A stretch of 64,000 bases of DNA. Origin: Bacteroidales bacterium. Its GTDB lineage: Bacteria > Bacteroidota > Bacteroidia > Bacteroidales > Tenuifilaceae. The stretch lies in assembly GCA_028708425.1 (NCBI GenBank), contig JAQVYY010000005.1, positions 1 to 64,000 on the forward strand, in the 5' to 3' direction. Of the stretch, positions 53,991 through 63,159 are shown piece after piece. The stretch's first letter is position 1; each line of letters starts with the position of its first letter. Position numbers and translations under genes: made by a program. Under the pieces are notes generated by a model, which saw only the letters and a list, made by a program, of their open reading frames with translations, was not told the origin of the DNA and made no database searches.

Positions 53991-54544
53991 AGTGCTGAAA
54001 CAACTATTTTAGATTCTACTGTAACTATAAGGTTAATAGCACTGAATAATTTGTCATAGTTAACGTCGCCGTAGAGTAGGAAAGTAAAATCGTTATCGCT
54101 TGAAGTATAATCAAAAATGTTTGTTTTTACCAGATCAAAAGAAATGCTATTTGCTCCTATTACGGCCGATTCGGCTACCAGCTCTTCTTCTGTAGCGGGT
54201 ATCTTATCCATTTTAAGTTGAAGGGAGTTGAAAATAGAGGATAGATCAACACCCTGTTCCCCCTCAGCAAATGTTAGCGTAACGGATACAATATTGCTCT
54301 CTTTGATTTGTTCTGGGTCACCACCGTATTCGATAATAATTGTTTCGATCGATTGGTTAAAATCCCATGAGGTTAATAGTATCGATGTTTCTGATCTTGT
54401 ATTCTTTCCTGTAGCGGGTTCTAGCGGAAATTCCGCTTTGCTAGTAAGGGGCACATTAACTGTAGGTGAAAAATTTTCGCACGAGCCGAATATAAACATG
54501 GCGAAAACTGCCGCGATACCGACTAGTTTTTTTGTTGTTTTCAT
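53987..54544 (-). CDS. Hypothetical lipoprotein
   Basis: 185 residues with a signal peptide and lipobox GSC (about residue 22). The mature part is beta-rich (VNVPLTSKAEFPLE, IETIIIEYGGD) with no family I can name. Its stop codon lies in repeat copy 8, so the final residues may have been changed when the element arrived. It is a single-gene unit on the minus strand. Confidence 0.7.
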   Translation of the reverse strand: MKTTKKLVGIAAVFAMFIFGSCENFSPTVNVPLTSKAEFPLEPATGKNTRSETSILLTSWDFNQSIETIIIEYGGDPEQIKESNIVSVTLTFAEGEQGVDLSSIFNSLQLKMDKIPATEEELVAESAVIGANSISFDLVKTNIFDYTSSDNDFTFLLYGDVNYDKLFSAINLIVTVESKIVVSAL

Positions 54545-54685
54545 AGCGTTTTTATATTATGGTTATTGGTAACAGTTACGTATCGTATGTAAAACAATAA
54601 TTATACTGCAATAATAATAAGAATATGCAAGATTATTAACGCATTACACAAAAACTTTATAAAACAGGGGGGTGGTGCAAAATTT

Positions 54686-55321
54686 CTATTTTATGAATAG
54701 GCGTATAATACCAAGTAAAGCAGCTGAACCTAAGGTGAATATTAAAGCCCCGGAAATTTTATTAATCCACCAAAGTTGTTTCAGCCTAAATTTCGACCTA
54801 TAGATACTAACCAGTGTGGTAAGGGTGTACCACCATATAATGGCACCAATAAATACGCCGCTTACGGTTACAAGCGGTGCGGCAATGCCCATTTCATCCG
54901 ATACAATACCAAGTGAGGCGAATAGGGCTATAAATAGAAAAATGGCCAAAGGGTTGGTAATTGTTAGTAGTAGTACAGAGACGTAGTCTTCGAGTAGGTT
55001 GTTTTTTTTGCGTTTATGTCGTCGAAGTTGCTTTATGGGATTTGTATAAAAAATCTTGATTCCTAAAAGCAAAATAATTAGTCCGCCAATTGCCTGGAAA
55101 ACAATTTGTTTCTCCTCTATATAGCTAATTATAAAGGTTAAGCTGAACCCTGCTATAGTTGCAAATATTGTGTCAGCACTTGCTGCACCAATTCCGCTAA
55201 GGAAACCGCTTAGTTTACCTTTGTTTACAGTTCGCTGAATGCAAATAATACCAATTGGACCTAAGGGAATTGAGGCAAGTAAACCTACCAGAATCCCCTT
55301 AATAAACAATGTTAACAGCAT
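54686..55321 (-). CDS. LysE family amino-acid exporter
   Basis: 211 residues with six hydrophobic segments, the LysE/RhtB family size and plan. The signature near the N-terminus is GLLASIPLGPIGIICIQRTVNKGK, followed by FLSGIGAASADTIFATIAGF. These exporters move lysine, threonine, homoserine and other amino acids out of the cell; the substrate is not predictable here. It is monocistronic and divergent from the DUF4105 gene. Confidence 0.9.
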   Translation of the reverse strand: MLLTLFIKGILVGLLASIPLGPIGIICIQRTVNKGKLSGFLSGIGAASADTIFATIAGFSLTFIISYIEEKQIVFQAIGGLIILLLGIKIFYTNPIKQLRRHKRKKNNLLEDYVSVLLLTITNPLAIFLFIALFASLGIVSDEMGIAAPLVTVSGVFIGAIIWWYTLTTLVSIYRSKFRLKQLWWINKISGALIFTLGSAALLGIIRLFIK

Positions 55322-55460
55322 CTAATTACATACGTTGGGGGTAAAAAAATCGCATAAAGATAGCAAACCGTATTGATAAAAACCACAGGATTAATGTAAC
55401 CATTAGTTTTTTATGAAAATTAGCTTTGGTCCTGATTCGGAGTTTTATTTCTAATCACTA

Positions 55461-55490
55461 TTTGAAAATTTACAATTACAGCTAACTTTA
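55461..55490 (+). promoter_or_regulatory. Probable promoter of the DUF4105 gene
   Basis: TTTG at 55461-55464, 18 bases, then TAACTTTA at 55483-55490, one base off consensus, 23 bases before the ATG. Confidence 0.5.
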
Positions 55491-55513
55491 CACAAAGTTT
55501 TTAATGGGAGAAG

Positions 55514-56707
55514 ATGAGGAGTATGCATACAAAAAGATTGTTTTTTCTGCTCGCAACAATAGTTTTAACGCTGGCTAAAACAGCTAGCGCTCAGTTACCA
55601 GGTGTAATCTTGTCGGAAAGAGCAGAGGTAAGCTTATTGACATGTTCAGCAGGGGAGGAGCTGTACTCCATTTTTGGGCATAGCGCAATTCGTGTTAACG
55701 ACCCAGAGTCTGGTGTCGATTGGGTTTTTAATTATGGGGTGTTTGATTTTAACGATCCTAATTTTTACCCGAATTTTGTTAGAGGAAAGCTTAACTATAT
55801 GTTGGCCGTTTCTTCGTATAAGAATTTTGAAAGAGCCTATATTTTTGAAGACCGATCTATTTACGAGCAAGTATTAAACCTGAGTTTAAATGAGAAGCAG
55901 ATGCTTCTTGATTCGCTAAGTATAAACTATTTGCCTGAGAACAGGTACTATTTGTATGATTTTTTCTTTGATAATTGTGCCACTCGCATTCGCGATATCT
56001 TTTTTGAAACCATTCCAAGAGCCCTTAATTTTGATTACAGCGAGCTGAACCAGGATTTGAGTTATCGAGAGCTGCTTGTGCCAAGCTTAGTAGGTAAACC
56101 ATGGGCAGAGCTAGGTATAAATTTACTGCTGGGTGCTAGTGCCGATGGAACTGCACAACCTTGGGAGTACATGTTTTTACCCGAGCATTTAATGACAGTA
56201 TTGAAACACGTAAGCGTTGCCAGCGATTCAGCTGCTGTTTTATTGGCTCAGCCGCCAAACTTACTACTTGAGGGAGATATTATTCCCGTTAACAGGTTTA
56301 GGCAGACCCCGCTTTTGGTTTTCATTTTACTGTTGATTTTATCGGGCTACATCACATTAGTTAATCGAAAGGGTAAGCCAAACTATTTCTTCGATAGGTT
56401 TTTGTTTGGTGTTGCCGGATTGCTTGGTGTTGTTTTAGCCTTTCAGTGGTTTGGTTCAGATCATGCCGTTATGTCAAATAATTATAACCTTATATGGGCG
56501 CACCCATTGCACCTTATGGCATCCATTGTGTTATGGCTAAAGGGCTTCACAAAGTTTAAGCGAATTTACTTTGGAGTTAACCTAATTTTAATGGTGTTGC
56601 TTATGCTTTTTTGGTTCGCCTTACCCCAAACCCTTCCTTTTGCAATGTTTCCTGTGGTAGCAGCAATGGCAATACGTTCGGCAGTAATTTTTAGTTTTAA
56701 CAGATAA
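55514..56707 (+). CDS. DUF4105 domain membrane protein
   Basis: 397 residues. The signal peptide ends near TASAQ (about residue 26). DUF4105 covers about 30-200 with SAGEELYSIFGHSAIRVNDP, GVFDFNDPNFYPNFVRGKLNY (in part), and FFDNCATRIRD, a conserved Asn-Cys motif typical of NlpC-like cysteine-peptidase folds. The C-terminal 130 residues hold about four or five membrane segments. The function is unknown; the Cys and His in the conserved motifs suggest an enzyme. It is a solitary gene. Confidence 0.88.
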   Translation: MRSMHTKRLFFLLATIVLTLAKTASAQLPGVILSERAEVSLLTCSAGEELYSIFGHSAIRVNDPESGVDWVFNYGVFDFNDPNFYPNFVRGKLNYMLAVSSYKNFERAYIFEDRSIYEQVLNLSLNEKQMLLDSLSINYLPENRYYLYDFFFDNCATRIRDIFFETIPRALNFDYSELNQDLSYRELLVPSLVGKPWAELGINLLLGASADGTAQPWEYMFLPEHLMTVLKHVSVASDSAAVLLAQPPNLLLEGDIIPVNRFRQTPLLVFILLLILSGYITLVNRKGKPNYFFDRFLFGVAGLLGVVLAFQWFGSDHAVMSNNYNLIWAHPLHLMASIVLWLKGFTKFKRIYFGVNLILMVLLMLFWFALPQTLPFAMFPVVAAMAIRSAVIFSFNR

Positions 56708-56768
56708 AAAAAGCCCCTCCGAAATAACTAATTATTAGAGAGGGGGGGGGGAAGAGTGTGATACTATA

Positions 56769-58367
56769 CTATTTGTGCTTAGCGCTTACGTTTTTTTCTT
56801 TCGGTTTGGGTTCATCATTTTTCCAGTATCCTTCTCTTGAGAGCAGATGATCGAGGTTGGCTATTCCGTAAACCACAATTGCTGTTACTATCGAGGTGTG
56901 CTCCTGATATTCGGGTATGCTCATATTATATAAATCTCGGTCTGTATGCCATATTTCCCTGTATGAAAAATCGTATCCTTTGGGATCCGAGGTTCCAAAG
57001 CTTAGCGTAGGAACTCCTGCAACAGCAAAAGGTCCGCTATCGGTTCCCCAAGGTTCAGCAGGTTTTTTTGCAGGTTGCCTTTCGGTTATGGTAAACGGAA
57101 AGTCGGGGTTAATACGGTTAAGGGGTTCGCATACTTTCTTTATATCATCCATCATTGCGGCAGGTACGCTTATGCTGCTAGCTACGGTTGGACCGCCATC
57201 ACGATTAAACATGTTCGATATTTTTTCAAGTTTATCGGAATTTTTTGCAACCCAATGCTTTGACCCTAGTAAACCAAACTCTTCTCCTGCCCATAAGCAA
57301 ACGAGAATTGTACGCTTAGGTTTACCGCCCGCTTCCATAATAAGCCGTGCGGCTTCCATTGCAGGTGTAGCCCCCGAACCGTTATCCACACCACCGGTTG
57401 CTACGTCATAAGCATCGAGATGACCACCCATAATTACGTACTCGTCAGGGAATTCGGTGCCAGGGATAACGCCAATCACCGTGTGGTAAGGAATTGGTCC
57501 AAGCCTAAAATGGTTTCTGATATCGAACTCAAGATAAAAGCGTTCACGCTCCCTGGCCATTTGTTCAATAACAGCAAACTGATGCTCATTAAGCTTAATA
57601 TCGGGTACCTTTGGTAGGTTATCGAAGGTGAGATTTTCAAGATTATTGCGATCGTAAAGTGCTGTAATGGGATTAGGTGCCGATTGGATAATACCTAGGA
57701 TGCCAGCATCAACCATCTCTTTGTAGAATAGGGCGGGTTCCTCTTTTAATGGGATTAGCTCTTTTTGTGGTTTATCAGTATTTCGGTTAGCCCTATTCTC
57801 TTGCCTTATTATCCTATTCTTTTTTTCAATCTCTTCATTTTCGGCTATTATACTAGCGCGATTTTTGTTGGCTTCGTCCGAAATATCGATGGGCCACCCA
57901 TTGTTCTTGCCCAAAATGAGCACCCATGCTCCATTGAGTTTCCCTTTCATTCGTTCAAGCTGTGCTCGGGTTTTGGGCTCTAGCATAACGTGGCCAACTT
58001 GCGCCCCTTTTGTGCCAACGGTATATGAGGGGGTGGCAAAATGTAAATTCATACCATTTTCTCCTAGCATACGACCAAACCAGGGACCACGATTAAACCC
58101 AACGGGAAGCGAGCCAACCGAATCGAGAATTACTTCCATGCCCCACTCTTCGAATTTTTTGGCGGCCCATTCCGTGGCGGTCTCATAGGCATCGGAACCA
58201 ATAAGCCTGCCGCCAATGCGGTTACAGAGCACGTCGAGGTGCTGCATGGTGCGATTGTCAGCTTTTCCTATTTCGATAATTTTATCTATAACAGGGTCAT
58301 TTTGGGAGTATGTATGGTTTGCCCAAATAGTTGATAGGGCAAAAACCATAAGGAAAATTTTTTTCAT
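56769..58367 (-). CDS. Exported M28 family metallopeptidase
   Basis: 532 residues with a signal peptide ending near TYSQN (about residue 22). It is an aminopeptidase-like, two-zinc enzyme. Metal ligands: GGHLDAYD, GVDNGSGATPAME (Asp), WAGEEFGLLGSKHW (catalytic and ligand Glu), NRDGGP (Asp) and HTDRDLYN (His). There is a PA-like insertion (about 100-230), as in glutamate carboxypeptidase-like members. It is probably periplasmic, taking residues off peptides. Monocistronic; a hairpin lies behind the next gene. Confidence 0.93.
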   Translation of the reverse strand: MKKIFLMVFALSTIWANHTYSQNDPVIDKIIEIGKADNRTMQHLDVLCNRIGGRLIGSDAYETATEWAAKKFEEWGMEVILDSVGSLPVGFNRGPWFGRMLGENGMNLHFATPSYTVGTKGAQVGHVMLEPKTRAQLERMKGKLNGAWVLILGKNNGWPIDISDEANKNRASIIAENEEIEKKNRIIRQENRANRNTDKPQKELIPLKEEPALFYKEMVDAGILGIIQSAPNPITALYDRNNLENLTFDNLPKVPDIKLNEHQFAVIEQMARERERFYLEFDIRNHFRLGPIPYHTVIGVIPGTEFPDEYVIMGGHLDAYDVATGGVDNGSGATPAMEAARLIMEAGGKPKRTILVCLWAGEEFGLLGSKHWVAKNSDKLEKISNMFNRDGGPTVASSISVPAAMMDDIKKVCEPLNRINPDFPFTITERQPAKKPAEPWGTDSGPFAVAGVPTLSFGTSDPKGYDFSYREIWHTDRDLYNMSIPEYQEHTSIVTAIVVYGIANLDHLLSREGYWKNDEPKPKEKNVSAKHK

Positions 58368-58526
58368 CTAATTTTTAATTTTAATTCTACTGCTGTGTAT
58401 TAGAGTGTTTTTTTATCCCAAAGTTTAAGGGGATTTATATTTTTCGTAGTTTGTGGGCTATGAAAAACTTTTATTCCACTACAATATAGCATATTTATAG
58501 TTTAGGTATAGTTAGCCCTACGAAAA

Positions 58527-58562
58527 CAAAGAAGGAGAACCTAAATGCAGACTCTCCTTCTC
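58527..58562 (-). terminator. Terminator after the DsbD-like gene
   Basis: On the minus strand GAAGGAGA pairs with TCTCCTTC, followed by TTTGTTTTC, about 25 bases after the stop codon. Confidence 0.65.
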
Positions 58563-58586
58563 TGATTAATCCTATAAAAAACTTAC

Positions 58587-60614
58587 CTATTGTAATGTTA
58601 CCTGTGGGCTTAATCTAGAGTTTTGTTTCTTTTTATTATGCTGTGTTACACCCTCGTTAAGAAAAGCAACAAAATCATCAACATTGGTGTTGTATCCGTG
58701 GGGTTTAGCCAGCAATTCCTCGTTGGGGCTAAGCAAAACGTAAAAGGGTTGGCTGTTTACATTGAAGCGAGATATTTGAAAATCTGCATTTTTCTTTCCC
58801 ATTGTTTTCTTTACCTTTCCATCAATCGATGAGATTACCCAATCTGACTCAGGAAGCTTTGTACGCTCGTCAACATATAGCGCAACAATTACATAATCTC
58901 TTTGTAGAATTTCTAAAACTTTAGGGTCGCTCCATACCCGTTGCTCCATAACCTTGCAGTTTGAGCAGGCGTGGCCAACAAAATCGACAAATAGAGGTTT
59001 GTCCTGTTGCTTAGCGCAAGCCAACGCTTGGTCGTAGTCAAAGTAACCTTGTAATCCGTGAGGCAGCTGTAAAATATCAGCATATTTAGGCTCTTGACAA
59101 ATAGAAGACTTCTCCTGAATTGATACGACTCCTTGGTTTTGAGTAATCATCTGTTCTAGGTCGAAACTATGTCCTGTTTTTGGTGGAACAAGTCCAGATA
59201 GCCCTTTTAGTGGTGCTCCGAACATGCCAGGAATAAGGTAAATAACGAATGCAAAGGAGGCTATTGCCAGGAGCATTCGAAAAAATCCAATATGTTCAAC
59301 TTTAGAGTCGAGTTTAAACCTTATTTTTCCAAGAAGATAGAGCCCTAGCATTGAGAAAATAGCAATCCAGAGGGCAAGGTAAACCTCACGGCCAAGGATA
59401 TTCCAGTGGTAGGCCTGATCAACTGTTGCTAAGAACTTTAGCCCGAATGCTAGCACGATAAAACCAAGCACAATTTTTACAGAGTTGAGCCAACCACCCG
59501 ATTTGGGAAGTTTGTTTAGCCATGACGGGAAAATTGCGAATAGGGTAAATGGAACGGCAAACGCAAGCGAAAAGCCAAACATGCCTATTAGCGGCTTAAG
59601 TCCTAAGCCAGCAGCCGACTCAACAAGAATTGCACCCACAATTGGGCCTACGCACGAAAGGCTAACAATAACCAGTGTAAGGGCCATGAAGAAAGATCCA
59701 ACAAATCCTCCCTTTTCCGCTTTACTATCGGTTTTGGTCGACAAGCTGCTTGGTAGCATAATTTCGAATAGACCAAAAAACGAGGCTGCAAAGGCCATAA
59801 AAAGCACAAAGAAAATCAGGTTAGGAAGCCAGTGCGAAACTAGCTGGTTGGCAAAACCTGCACCCATGCCAGTTAGCGAAACCAGTAGGCCGATTGAAGT
59901 GTAAATTACAATTATGCTAATTCCAAATATGAAAGCATTTAGAATGGCATTAAATCTATTCTTTTGCTTGTTCATAAAAAACGAAACGGTCATGGGGATC
60001 ATTGGGAATACGCAGGGTGTTAAAAGACCTGCAAGGCCAGCGGCAAAAGAGATTAGAAAAAACACCAGCAGGGACGAGTCTGTATTGCTGGCTTCTGTAG
60101 GTAAAGCACTTTCTTCAATGGTGTCTATTTGGCTACTTGCTTCTGTTTGAGTAATTGCATTGCCCACTTTGGTTGAAAAATCTTTTGTTAAAAAGATGCA
60201 CTTATCCTCGTAGCAGGCCTGATATTCAATTTCACCCGATATGTTCGCTCCTTCAGCACCATCGTTCAGCTCAATAATCTGCGTAAATTTAGCATAGGCG
60301 TCAAAGTAGGCGAGTTCCATGTCGAAGACCTCATCAAACTCAACATTTGGTTTTCCTTCGGGTACTAATTTACCGATAATTTTGTAGCTGTCGTTTTCCT
60401 CAAAAACAATGGAGGTGGGTAAAGGGCCGCCATCGGGTAATTCAGAGGAGTATAAATGCCACCCCATATCTATTGAGGCCTCTAATACGATTTGGTATTT
60501 ATGGCTATCAATTTGTTTGGAAGAAATAGTCCAGCTAACGGGGTCGTTAACCTGAGCACCTGCAATTGATGCAAGCGCAACGAAGAAAACAATGAGAATG
60601 TTTTTTTTCATCAT
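58587..60614 (-). CDS. dsbD: Thiol:disulfide interchange protein DsbD
   Basis: 675 residues with a signal peptide (about 1-20). Domains: N-terminal DsbD-alpha immunoglobulin-like domain with its Cys pair in YQACYEDKC; a central membrane domain of eight or so helices with one Cys each in LLTPCVFPMIPMT and SLSCVGPIVG; and a C-terminal thioredoxin domain with VGHACSNCKVMEQ (Cys550, Cys553). It carries electrons from cytoplasmic thioredoxin to periplasmic partners for disulfide repair and cytochrome maturation. All three Cys pairs are present, so it should be active. Confidence 0.95.
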   Translation of the reverse strand: MMKKNILIVFFVALASIAGAQVNDPVSWTISSKQIDSHKYQIVLEASIDMGWHLYSSELPDGGPLPTSIVFEENDSYKIIGKLVPEGKPNVEFDEVFDMELAYFDAYAKFTQIIELNDGAEGANISGEIEYQACYEDKCIFLTKDFSTKVGNAITQTEASSQIDTIEESALPTEASNTDSSLLVFFLISFAAGLAGLLTPCVFPMIPMTVSFFMNKQKNRFNAILNAFIFGISIIVIYTSIGLLVSLTGMGAGFANQLVSHWLPNLIFFVLFMAFAASFFGLFEIMLPSSLSTKTDSKAEKGGFVGSFFMALTLVIVSLSCVGPIVGAILVESAAGLGLKPLIGMFGFSLAFAVPFTLFAIFPSWLNKLPKSGGWLNSVKIVLGFIVLAFGLKFLATVDQAYHWNILGREVYLALWIAIFSMLGLYLLGKIRFKLDSKVEHIGFFRMLLAIASFAFVIYLIPGMFGAPLKGLSGLVPPKTGHSFDLEQMITQNQGVVSIQEKSSICQEPKYADILQLPHGLQGYFDYDQALACAKQQDKPLFVDFVGHACSNCKVMEQRVWSDPKVLEILQRDYVIVALYVDERTKLPESDWVISSIDGKVKKTMGKKNADFQISRFNVNSQPFYVLLSPNEELLAKPHGYNTNVDDFVAFLNEGVTQHNKKKQNSRLSPQVTLQ

Positions 60615-60746
60615 CTTTACTATTTATAGTTGTTGGTTGCTATTTGTAACAAGTATCAGATATAAAAAGTTTAGGCAAAAATACTAAACCATTTTTGATT
60701 GGCAAGTATGCACTCCCTTTATTGTTTTTTTGGTGATACATTTTTT

Positions 60747-60892
60747 CAACCCAATTATTCGGACGGATAATTGGGGTCTCCGATAGGGATTAGGCCTCAC
60801 AGCCAATTTTGTTGTTTAAAATTGGCTCGACTATGTTGGGGTAACCCTCATTTGCATTCATTTTTACTAAATTTGATGAGTAATGCGGGTTA
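60747..60892 (-). repeat. Dispersed repeat, copy 9 (reverse)
   Basis: All three hairpins are present in minus orientation. The left end reads AACCCAATTATTCGG and the right end TAATGCGGGTTA. It lies in sense behind the RNase G gene, with a terminator between them. Confidence 0.8.
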
Positions 60893-60904
60893 GGCGAGCA
60901 AATT

Positions 60905-60934
60905 TAAAAAAGCCGCTGCAAAGCAACGGCTTTA
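60905..60934 (-). terminator. Terminator after RNase G
   Basis: On the minus strand AAAGCCGTTG and CAGCGGCTTT pair around a short loop, followed by a T-rich tail. It starts nine bases after the stop codon. Confidence 0.8.
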
Positions 60935-60942
60935 ATTTTTGG

Positions 60943-62493
60943 CTATAATTCTATCTTATTATCGTTTTGGTCAAAAAAATTATACTCTAAAAAAGTGTAC
61001 GATGAGATTGGCACAACTTTTAGTGAGCATTTATACTTTCGGGCCCATTTATTGCGTCGGCTAAAAAAGCCTTTGGTTAGGAAAGCCTCAATGTATGGGT
61101 GTGTTTTTAGTATCAACTTTTTAACTCCCTTCTCGTTAACTAGGAAGGCCAACTTATTTTCAATAACCTCGTCGAGAAGCAGCGTTGCCGAAACCTTGCC
61201 TGTACCCTTGCATGTTGGGCATTTTTCGAGTGTCTGAACATGCATTTCGGGCCTAACCCTTTGTCGGGTAATTTGCATAAGCCCAAACTTGGTGAGCGGA
61301 AGGATGTTATGCTTAGTCCTATCCTTACTCATTAATTCTTTCGTTTTATCGAAAAGCAATTGCCGATTTTCAGCTAAATGCATGTCGATATAATCAATAA
61401 CTATTATTCCCCCCATGTCGCGAAGTCTAAGCTGTCGCGTAATTTCTTCGGCAGCGGCGAGATTTACCCCCAGAGCATTAGTCTCCTGATCGTTGCCTGC
61501 TTTGGATCGGTTCCCGCTGTTTACATCAATAACATGAAAGGCTTCGGTATGCTCAATAACAAGGTAAGCTCCATTTTTAAATGATACGGTTTTCCCGAAA
61601 AGCCCCTTAATTTGCTTTTCTACTCCAAAGTTTTCAAAAATTGGAGTTTTTCCCGTGTACATCTTAACAATCTTCTCCTTTTCGGGGGCAATTGTGCTTA
61701 GGTACTCCTTAACATCATTATATATGCCGTCGTCGTTAACGTATATGCTGTTAAATGATACGTTTAGCATATCACGAATAATAGTTGAGGTTCTTTTAAG
61801 TTCGCTCAGTATTATGCCAGGAATAGGTGTAGCCTTTGTTCTATCAAAGGCTTTTTCCCATTTCTTAATTAGGCTTCGCAGCTCGGCATCGAGTATGGCA
61901 ACCTTTTTACTTTCGGCTGCTGTACGTATAATTACGCCATAGTTTTTGGGAACAATGCTTTGCATTAGGCGCTTAAGTCGCTTCCGCTCTTCGGGCGAAA
62001 CGATCTTTTGAGAAATGGACACCTTATCGGAGAATGGAAGGAGAACAATGTTACGGCCGGCAATAGAGATTTCGGAACTAAGCCGAGGACCTTTGGTTGA
62101 AATGGGTTCTTTAGCAATTTGAACCAGCACTGTTTGTCCAGGGCTGAGTATGCTAGATATTTTTCCCTCCTTATCTATTTCGGACTCGAGTTTAAACTTC
62201 GAAATTGAAGGGGTTCTTCCTTTTTTCGAATTTGCTAGCTGAACTAACTTGTTAAATGACCTGAATTGTGGCCCTAAGTCAAGGTAGTGAAGGAATGCAT
62301 CCTTTTTATATCCCACGTCAACAAATGCGGCATTTAGCCCGGGCATCACTTTTTTGACCTTACCTAGATAGATATCGCCAACTGCAAACTGAATGTTGCT
62401 TTTTTCCTTATTAAGCTCTACGAGCTGTTTATCTTCCAGCAGAGCTATAGCAACTTCAGATGTTTGTGCATCAATAATTAGCTCTGTATTCAC
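60943..62493 (-). CDS. rng: Ribonuclease G (Rne/Rng family)
   Basis: 516 residues. It is an endonuclease acting in 5S/16S rRNA maturation and mRNA decay. The S1 domain lies at about 35-130, with the start MNTELIIDAQTSEVAIALLEDK. The catalytic RNase domain has GGIIVIDYIDM and DKTKELMSKDRTKHN, with the metal Asp residues. The zinc-link Cys pair lies in CPTCKGTG (about residue 415). The length matches RNase G rather than RNase E, and there is no long C-terminal scaffold. In Bacteroidota it commonly follows HU, as here. Confidence 0.96.
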   Translation of the reverse strand: MNTELIIDAQTSEVAIALLEDKQLVELNKEKSNIQFAVGDIYLGKVKKVMPGLNAAFVDVGYKKDAFLHYLDLGPQFRSFNKLVQLANSKKGRTPSISKFKLESEIDKEGKISSILSPGQTVLVQIAKEPISTKGPRLSSEISIAGRNIVLLPFSDKVSISQKIVSPEERKRLKRLMQSIVPKNYGVIIRTAAESKKVAILDAELRSLIKKWEKAFDRTKATPIPGIILSELKRTSTIIRDMLNVSFNSIYVNDDGIYNDVKEYLSTIAPEKEKIVKMYTGKTPIFENFGVEKQIKGLFGKTVSFKNGAYLVIEHTEAFHVIDVNSGNRSKAGNDQETNALGVNLAAAEEITRQLRLRDMGGIIVIDYIDMHLAENRQLLFDKTKELMSKDRTKHNILPLTKFGLMQITRQRVRPEMHVQTLEKCPTCKGTGKVSATLLLDEVIENKLAFLVNEKGVKKLILKTHPYIEAFLTKGFFSRRNKWARKYKCSLKVVPISSYTFLEYNFFDQNDNKIEL

Positions 62494-62534
62494 TTTGAAA
62501 ATGTTTTGGTAATTGGTAAGGGGTTAAAAACAAT

Positions 62535-62569
62535 ACCAACCTAAAGAGCGCTACGACCCCTTAGGTTGG
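62535..62569 (-). terminator. Terminator upstream of rng
   Basis: CCAACCTAA and TTAGGTTGG pair around a 14-base loop. On the minus strand a T-rich tail follows, so it should end transcription from the HU/basic protein genes. Confidence 0.7.
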
Positions 62570-62608
62570 ATTTTAGTTGGTAGGCCTGAATATTAATATT
62601 ACCAGGCA

Positions 62609-62701
62609 CTATTTCTTCTTCTTATGACGATTTTTACGTAAGCGTTTCTTGCGCTTGTGGGTTGACATCTTATGCCTTTTCCTTTTTTTTCCGCTTGGCA
62701 T
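62609..62701 (-). CDS. Small basic ribosome-associated protein (AURKAIP1/COX24 type)
   Basis: 30 residues, below the usual ORF size limit. It starts MPSGKKRKRH and ends with a run of Lys before TAG; about 20 of 30 residues are Lys or Arg. This matches the tiny AURKAIP1/COX24 domain protein of Bacteroidota, whose mitochondrial relative (mS38) and mycobacterial relative (bS22) sit in the small ribosomal subunit. It lies between rng and HU, as in other members of the phylum from memory. The match is strong in composition and order; the ribosome role is inferred. Confidence 0.85.
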   Translation of the reverse strand: MPSGKKRKRHKMSTHKRKKRLRKNRHKKKK

Positions 62702-62737
62702 GCTTCTTTTTTATTAAATATTAGAAAATAAGAACAA

Positions 62738-63022
62738 TTACTTAACGTTAGTTTTCACCTTGTTTACAAAAGCCTTTGAGGGCTTAAATGATGGGATATA
62801 ATGTTCTGGAATAATGATGGTAGTGTTTTTCGAAATATTACGAGCAGTTTTCTGCGCACGTTTTTTAACGATAAAACTACCAAAACCCCTCAAGTATACA
62901 TTATTATTACTTACAAGAGATTCTTTTACTGTCTCCATGAAAGCCTCAACTGTCTTCTGAACAGTTACCTTTTCGATTCCAGTATTTTTCGAAATTTCGT
63001 TTACGATATCTGCTTTTGTCAT
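62738..63022 (-). CDS. HU family DNA-binding protein
   Basis: 94 residues, the standard HU/IHF size. It starts MTKADIVNEISKNTGIEKVTV. The DNA-clamping beta arm runs around GFGSFIVKKRAQKTARNISKN with the expected basic residues (GSF, then R/K), and a conserved Pro (IPEHYIPSFKPSKAF) follows. It packages the chromosome and bends DNA. Whether it is a true HU or an IHF relative cannot be told from one copy. A -7 box lies upstream. Confidence 0.95.
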   Translation of the reverse strand: MTKADIVNEISKNTGIEKVTVQKTVEAFMETVKESLVSNNNVYLRGFGSFIVKKRAQKTARNISKNTTIIIPEHYIPSFKPSKAFVNKVKTNVK

Positions 63023-63077
63023 TTTAAAAAAACTTTAGTTATCAATAAATTATGGTTACTATTTTCATTTTGGACTG

Positions 63078-63085
63078 CAAATATA
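63078..63085 (-). promoter_or_regulatory. -7 promoter element of the HU gene
   Basis: On the minus strand this reads TATATTTG, an exact consensus match, 55 bases before the HU start. Confidence 0.45.
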
Positions 63086-63120
63086 AGTCTTTTATATTTA
63101 TAAATAAACTACTTTGTGGT

Positions 63121-63128
63121 TATTTTTG
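63121..63128 (+). promoter_or_regulatory. -7 promoter element of mutY
   Basis: TATTTTTG is an exact match. The expected transcription start at about 63135 lies after the ATG at 63133 but before the one at 63160, favouring the latter as start codon. Confidence 0.45.
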
Positions 63129-63159
63129 TAAAATGAACTTTTCATTAATAATTGATTTA

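Noticed and set aside
9020..60892. The dispersed repeats as a CRISPR array or REP/RAYT set
   Set aside because: Copies are kilobases apart with no spacers, and no RAYT or Cas gene is present; the length of 150 bp and the three-hairpin plan do not fit the classic short REP.
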